Of a DNA stretch of 40,045 nt, positions 35,456-40,045 are shown in pieces. The position numbers and the translations under genes were made by a program. How positions within the stretch are numbered: position 1 is the first letter of the stretch; each line of letters opens with the position of its first letter. Source of the stretch: Streptosporangiaceae bacterium (GTDB taxonomy: Bacteria > Actinomycetota > Actinomycetes > Streptosporangiales > Streptosporangiaceae); assembly GCA_030038295.1 (NCBI GenBank), contig JASHPF010000341.1, forward strand, positions 1-40,045. Direction: 5' to 3'. The notes beneath the pieces were generated by a model. It was not told the DNA's origin, did no database searches, and saw nothing but the letters and a program-made list of their open reading frames with translations.

Positions 35456-36155
35456 CCGGGCTGCCGTCCAGGCTCTCCTCTTCGAGCAGCTCGAACCGGC
35501 CCGCGAGCGCGGCACGGATCTGGGCCAGCGGCACGCCGAGCTCGTAGATCCGCTCGTGGTGCAGCTGGTAGATGTCGTTGACCTGGTGCGCGAAGATCCT
35601 GGTCTCCCACAAGGACAGCGCGTCCCGGCCCGGCCGTACCGTCATCACGACCACGTTCCCGTCGAACTCGTCGAAGTACGGTGGCGCGTCCCAGAGTCGG
35701 CGGAGCCGCCCGGTGGTATTCACGTCGAAGACGAACAGGCCGCCGTCGGTCAGGTGCTCGTGCGCGCATCGAAAGACGCCGAGCCAGCCGTCCACGGTCA
35801 CGACGTGGTTGAGCGTGTCGAACATGCACATCACAACGTCGAACCGGTAGGGCAGGGTCACCGCGGTGATGTCCCCCTGCAGCAGCCGGGCTCCCGGTAC
35901 GGCGCGGGCCGCCACCGAGAGCATCTCCGGCGAGCGGTCGACGCCGGTGACCGAGTAGCTCCTCGCGAGCCCGGACAGCAGCGCGCCGGTGCCGCAGCCG
36001 AGCTCGAGTACGGTGCGGGCGCCAGGCCGATGCCTGCTGATGTACGTCCTGATCCGATCGATCTCCGGCGTCCGGTCGCCCATGATCCGGTCGTAGAACC
36101 GCGCGAACCCGGCGTAGTCCGGAGTCGGGCCCTGTGGTCGCGTCCGCGCTGCCAT
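35394..36155 (-). CDS. Class I SAM-dependent methyltransferase
   Basis: YAGFARFYDRIMGD; TVLELGCGTGALLSGLA; FDVVMCMFDTLNHV. Confidence 0.88.
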   Translation of the reverse strand: MAARTRPQGPTPDYAGFARFYDRIMGDRTPEIDRIRTYISRHRPGARTVLELGCGTGALLSGLARSYSVTGVDRSPEMLSVAARAVPGARLLQGDITAVTLPYRFDVVMCMFDTLNHVVTVDGWLGVFRCAHEHLTDGGLFVFDVNTTGRLRRLWDAPPYFDEFDGNVVVMTVRPGRDALSLWETRIFAHQVNDIYQLHHERIYELGVPLAQIRAALAGRFELLEEESLDGSPVSDDSDRVFFVYRRRPAGRG

Positions 36156-36158
36156 GCC

Positions 36159-37289
36159 TCAGCCAGCCAGGCCAGACGCCAGTGCCTGATCGATGTCGGC
36201 GATGAGGTCGGCCGCGGGCTCGATGCCGATCGACAGCCGGATGAGAGCCGGCGGCGCGGTCTCGCGCGGCCACCTGCCACGGCGCTCCCAGCTGGACTCG
36301 ACGCCACCGAAGCTGGTGGCCGGCACGATGAGCCGAGCGGCCGCGACCACGGCGTCGGCGTCTGCTGCCGCGCCGTTCACCTCGAACGAGAGCAGCGGAC
36401 CGAACCCGCGCGGCATCTGCGCCCGGGCCAGGTCTAGCGTTTCCGCGCACACGCCCGGGTAGTACACCCTCCGGACCGCGGGCTGCTCCGCCAGGTGCGT
36501 CGCGATCGCCAGGGCGCTGGCGGACTGGCGCTCGATCCGCAGCGGCAGCGTCCTGAGCCCGCGCAGTGCCAGCCATGCCTCCATCGGCCCGAGCACGCCA
36601 CCACCGAGCGCGCGCCAGTTCCTGAGCTCGTCGGCGAGCGCGGGATCGCGGGTCATCACCGCGCCCGCGAGGACGTCCGAGTGGCCGGACGCGGACTTGG
36701 TGAGGGAGCACAGCGAGGCGGTCGCGCCGAGCTCTAGCGGCTGCTGCAGCAATCCGGTGACGACCGTGTTGTCGACCACCATCGGCGCGCCCGCGGCCGC
36801 GGCGAGCCGGCCGAGCGTGGTTAGATCCGCGACTCGCAGCAGCGGGTTGGTCGGCGACTCCGTCCATAGCACCGCGCGGCCGGCGGCCAGTTCCTCCTCG
36901 ATGGCTGCCGTGTCGTCCTGGTCGACGAAGACGGGAACGGCGCCGTGCGGCCGCAGTTGCTCGGCGAGCGCCCTGGCGTTGTAGTACCCGTCCCGCGGCA
37001 ACACGATCCGGTCGCGGCCGCGGGCGAGCGCGAGCATCAGCGCCATCGACGCGGCCTGCCCGGAACTGAACACGACGGCGTGCGCGGCCTCGACGGCGCC
37101 GAGCGCCGCCTCGAGCCCTGCCCACGTGGCGTTCGCGCCCCGGCCGTAGTCGGCCTCGCCCGGCTCGCCCGCCGAGGCAAGGATCGTGGCCAGCACGGGC
37201 GGCTGCACCACCGGCTCACCAGCCCGCCACCCCGAGCCGGCGTGCGCGAGCAGGGCGTCCGCAGACACGGTCCAGTCGGTCACAGCCAT
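36159..37289 (-). CDS. PLP-dependent cystathionine gamma-lyase/synthase-like enzyme
   Basis: FSSGQAASMALML; LWTESPTNPLLRVADL; VVDNTVVTGLLQQPLELGA; SLTKSASGHSDVLAG. Confidence 0.88.
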   Translation of the reverse strand: MAVTDWTVSADALLAHAGSGWRAGEPVVQPPVLATILASAGEPGEADYGRGANATWAGLEAALGAVEAAHAVVFSSGQAASMALMLALARGRDRIVLPRDGYYNARALAEQLRPHGAVPVFVDQDDTAAIEEELAAGRAVLWTESPTNPLLRVADLTTLGRLAAAAGAPMVVDNTVVTGLLQQPLELGATASLCSLTKSASGHSDVLAGAVMTRDPALADELRNWRALGGGVLGPMEAWLALRGLRTLPLRIERQSASALAIATHLAEQPAVRRVYYPGVCAETLDLARAQMPRGFGPLLSFEVNGAAADADAVVAAARLIVPATSFGGVESSWERRGRWPRETAPPALIRLSIGIEPAADLIADIDQALASGLAG

Positions 37290-37421
37290 AGCTCCGTTCT
37301 CGCCGGCACCGCCCGGGCGGGACGCCGGCTGTCCGCATCGCGAACATTCGTTTCACCGTCAGGCACGGTCACCCTAACCGTGTCTGGCATACCGGACCGC
37401 CACGAGCAAGTGACAGTTGCG

Positions 37422-38090
37422 TCATTTTCCGGACCCGCTGAACCCGGCGGCCAGGGCGCGCAGCGCCTGGTCGAGGTACCTGGTGAGGTCAGCGTCGGCC
37501 CGGTCGACCCAGCGGTCGTACGCCGCCCGGCACACCGCGAGCGTCGCGCGGCCGATGGCGAGCGGGTACAGCGCGTCGGCCGGCTCGCCGAGTCTCGCGG
37601 CGGCGAACTCCGACACCGCGCGTTCCCACGCGTCGTAGTGCTGCGCCGCGCTCGCCTGCAGCGCGGGCACGGAGCTGATCAGGCTCATCCGGGTGCGCAG
37701 TTCCGGCACGTCTTCGGCGCGGTACCGGTTGACGCCGACCACCGCCCGGCGAATCGCTTCGAGCAGTGGCACGTCGGGCGGGATCGCGGCGAACGCGGCG
37801 CGGAGCGACCGGACCTCGCCGTCGAAGGCGTGCCAGAGGACGTCGGCCTTCGAGTCGAAGTAGCGGAAGAACGTTCGCTTGCTCACCCCGGCGGCGGTGG
37901 CGATCCGCTCCACCGTGGTGTCCTCAAACCCGTCCCGGGTAAACAGTCGCAGGGAAATCAGCTCGAGTTCGCGCGCGCTCGTGCCGCGCGGCCGCCCGCG
38001 CCGGCCGGTGCCCGCGGCCAGGTCGGCGGCCAGCACGTGACCACCGCCCGGCTTGCGGTCGGCCGCCTGTGCGCGCTTGCCCGTTCCCAT
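37422..38090 (-). CDS. mftR: TetR-family regulator of the mycofactocin cluster
   Basis: ISLRLFTRDGFEDTTVERIATAAGVSKRTFFRYFDSKADVLWHAFDGEV; divergent from mftA. Confidence 0.85.
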   Translation of the reverse strand: MGTGKRAQAADRKPGGGHVLAADLAAGTGRRGRPRGTSARELELISLRLFTRDGFEDTTVERIATAAGVSKRTFFRYFDSKADVLWHAFDGEVRSLRAAFAAIPPDVPLLEAIRRAVVGVNRYRAEDVPELRTRMSLISSVPALQASAAQHYDAWERAVSEFAAARLGEPADALYPLAIGRATLAVCRAAYDRWVDRADADLTRYLDQALRALAAGFSGSGK

Positions 38091-38105
38091 CAGGTCTTGA
38101 TTGTG

Positions 38106-38151
38106 TCATCCGGTGACGATTAGCCTGATGCCCATTCGTCACCCGGTGCCG
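38106..38151. promoter_or_regulatory. Putative MftR operator pair
   Basis: GTCATCCGGTGAC (38106-38118) and GTCACCCGGTGCC (38139-38151); also GGTGACGA-N16-TCGTCACC dyad (38113-38144). Confidence 0.55.
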
Positions 38152-38169
38152 AAACTAAGGAGCCAGGAC

Positions 38170-38331
38170 ATGCCCGACAGCGCCACCGACCTGCTCGAGC
38201 GGTCGGCCGAGGAGGCCGCGGACACCGCAGCGGCCGCCCCTGCGCCGACCGCTGCAGCTTCCGAGGACGTGATCGCCGCGGACCTGCTGGTCGAGGAAGT
38301 CTCCATCGACGGCATGTGCGGGGTCTATTGA
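38170..38331 (+). CDS. mftA: Mycofactocin precursor peptide
   Basis: 53-aa peptide ending VSIDGMCGVY; AGGAG RBS-like element upstream. Confidence 0.96.
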   Translation: MPDSATDLLERSAEEAADTAAAAPAPTAAASEDVIAADLLVEEVSIDGMCGVY

Positions 38332-38609
38332 TGGACGCGTTCGACCTGGACTCGGCGTATCGGCTGCATCCCCAGGTCTCGGTCCGGCCGGAGCGGTTCG
38401 GTGCGCTGCTGTATCACTTCGGCACGCGGCGGCTGTCGTTCCTCAAGAGCCCGGCGCTCCTCTCCGTGGTCATCGCGCTGGACGGCGCGCCGACGGCGCG
38501 CGCGGCGTGCGCACAGGCGGGCGTCGGCGCGGCCGAGCTGCCGGCTTATGCGAGGGCGCTGGCCACGCTCACGGCGAGCCAGATGATCTGCGCGCGGACC
38601 CCGGCATGA
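38331..38609 (+). CDS. mftB: Mycofactocin biosynthesis chaperone
   Basis: YRLHPQVSVRPERFGALLYHFGTRRLSFLKSP; follows mftA with TGATG overlap. Confidence 0.94.
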   Translation: MDAFDLDSAYRLHPQVSVRPERFGALLYHFGTRRLSFLKSPALLSVVIALDGAPTARAACAQAGVGAAELPAYARALATLTASQMICARTPA

Positions 38610-39895
38610 CCATCGGGGGGCTACGCGGGGTCGTCCCCCCGGCTGGCACGGCGAACCTGATCGAGGAGTTTCGCTCCGGCCTGGCCGCGCCGATCTGCCT
38701 GACCTGGGAGCTGACGTACGCCTGCAACCTGTCGTGCGTGCACTGCCTGTCCAGCTCCGGCCGCCGCGACCCGCGCGAGCTGAGCACGGCGGAGTGCAGG
38801 CGGGTCATCGACGAGCTCGAGCGGATGCAGGTGTTCTACGTGAACATCGGCGGCGGCGAGCCGACGGTGCGGCCGGACTTCTGGGACCTGGTCGGCTATG
38901 CCAACGCCCACCACGTCGGCGTCAAGTTCTCCACCAACGGCGCGCGGATCACCCCGGAGGTGGCCGCGCGGCTGGCCGCCAGCGACTACGTGGACGTGCA
39001 GGTCTCGCTGGATGGCGCGACCGCCGAGGTGAACGACGCGATCCGCGGTTCCGGCTCGTTCGAGCTGGCGCTGCGCGCGATGCGCCACCTGGCCCGCGCC
39101 GGGTTTGCCGGCTTCAAGATCTCGGTGGTCATGACGCGCCAGAACGTCGGCCAGCTCGAGAAGTTCCAGGCGCTCGCGGACTCGCTCGGGGCACAGCTGC
39201 GGATCACCAGGCTGCGTCCGTCGGGCCGGGGGGCCGACGTCTGGGACGAGCTGCACCCGACGGCGGGGCAGCAGCGCCAGCTGTATGACTGGCTCGTGGC
39301 GCACGGCGAGAACGTGCTCACCGGCGACTCGTTCTTCCACCTGGCCGGGTACGGGCAGGCGCTGCCCGGACTGAACATGTGCGGGGCCGGCCGGGTCGTG
39401 TGCCTGATCGACCCCGTCGGCGACGTGTACGCGTGCCCGTTCGCCATCCACGACGCGTTCCTCGCCGGAAACGTGAGGTCACCGGGCGGATTCGCCGCGG
39501 TGTGGCGCGACTCGGAGCTGTTCGCCCGGCTGCGCGGGCCGCAGTCCGGCGGCGCGTGCGCGTCCTGCTCGGCCTACGACGCCTGCCAGGGCGGCTGCAT
39601 GGCGGCCAAGTTCTTCACCGGCCTGCCGCTCGACGGCCCGGATCCGGAGTGCGTACGGGGGCTCGGGCAGCAGGCGCTGTCGCTGGTGGACGCCGCCGCA
39701 CCGCCGCGTCCGGCCGGAGACCACTCGCACCGCACCAGGGTCACCGCAGCGACCGGTCCGGTGCCGGTGTCGATCGGTCCGCGGCCGGCCGACGTGGTCG
39801 CGAAGACCGCCGCGTCGCCGTCCCGGCGGAGCGTACCGGACCGGGCCTGCGACCAGGATCCGCTGGCCGGGTTCACGCCCGCGGCCGTGGGATAA
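38606..39895 (+). CDS. mftC: Mycofactocin radical SAM maturase
   Basis: TWELTYACNLSCVHCLSSSG CxxxCxxC; C-terminal SPASM-like cysteines CASCSAYDACQGGCMAAK; ATGA overlap with mftB. Confidence 0.95.
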   Translation: MTIGGLRGVVPPAGTANLIEEFRSGLAAPICLTWELTYACNLSCVHCLSSSGRRDPRELSTAECRRVIDELERMQVFYVNIGGGEPTVRPDFWDLVGYANAHHVGVKFSTNGARITPEVAARLAASDYVDVQVSLDGATAEVNDAIRGSGSFELALRAMRHLARAGFAGFKISVVMTRQNVGQLEKFQALADSLGAQLRITRLRPSGRGADVWDELHPTAGQQRQLYDWLVAHGENVLTGDSFFHLAGYGQALPGLNMCGAGRVVCLIDPVGDVYACPFAIHDAFLAGNVRSPGGFAAVWRDSELFARLRGPQSGGACASCSAYDACQGGCMAAKFFTGLPLDGPDPECVRGLGQQALSLVDAAAPPRPAGDHSHRTRVTAATGPVPVSIGPRPADVVAKTAASPSRRSVPDRACDQDPLAGFTPAAVG

Positions 39896-39932
39896 CCCAT
39901 GCGCCGGTCGACGGGGCGTCATGGTGCCGCCC

Positions 39933-40045
39933 ATGACCCTGGTGGGGCGTGACGTGCACACGCACGCCCCGCGGGGCCGCCAGGGCAGCGGGCCGGGCGC
40001 GGCTGGTCGCGTCGCGCTGGTCACCGGCGCCGCGCGGGGGATCGG
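39933..40045 (+). CDS. SDR-family oxidoreductase, probably mycofactocin-coupled; truncated by window end
   Basis: GRVALVTGAARGIG Rossmann motif directly downstream of mftC. Confidence 0.75.
   Translation, partial: MTLVGRDVHTHAPRGRQGSGPGAAGRVALVTGAARGI

Noticed and set aside
35449-37125. 558-aa minus-strand ORF
   Set aside because: Frame-shifted Arg/Gly-rich shadow running through the gamma-lyase and methyltransferase genes.
38101-38169. Upstream start for mftA
   Set aside because: Would run through the putative operator; ATG 38170 has an adjacent RBS and gives the expected precursor length.

Overview
This is a high-GC actinomycete-like window with no CRISPR array or rRNA. Left end: a cell-envelope/lipid-type block with a DUF5941-like membrane protein cut by the window edge, a cytidylyltransferase-like NTP transferase, a glycerol-1-phosphate-dehydrogenase-like enzyme, three large GT-C-like membrane proteins and an LCP (LytR-CpsA-Psr) protein. 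Next is an initiator tRNA-Met (CAT) whose 3' half plus terminator is duplicated about 6.05 kb downstream (73 bp identical, 80 bp with one mismatch). The repeats bracket a decayed integrative island with a truncated integrase, a frameshifted excisionase, an HTH-DUF3887 regulator with a palindromic promoter, an LpqF-like beta-lactamase-fold lipoprotein and a lipoprotein polysaccharide deacetylase. Beyond the island are an arsenic locus (arsR / arsM-aquaporin-arsC-TSUP), accessory metabolic genes, a UGSC-like two-domain protein with a CGRC motif, a TetR-cupin-hydrolase locus with two palindromic operators, a HEPN-like protein, and a MerR-thioredoxin pair that combines a mer-type operator with a CueR-like metal loop. 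The right edge holds the start of a mycofactocin cluster (mftR, mftA, mftB, mftC and a truncated SDR). All assignments are motif-level readings by eye; no database search was run.
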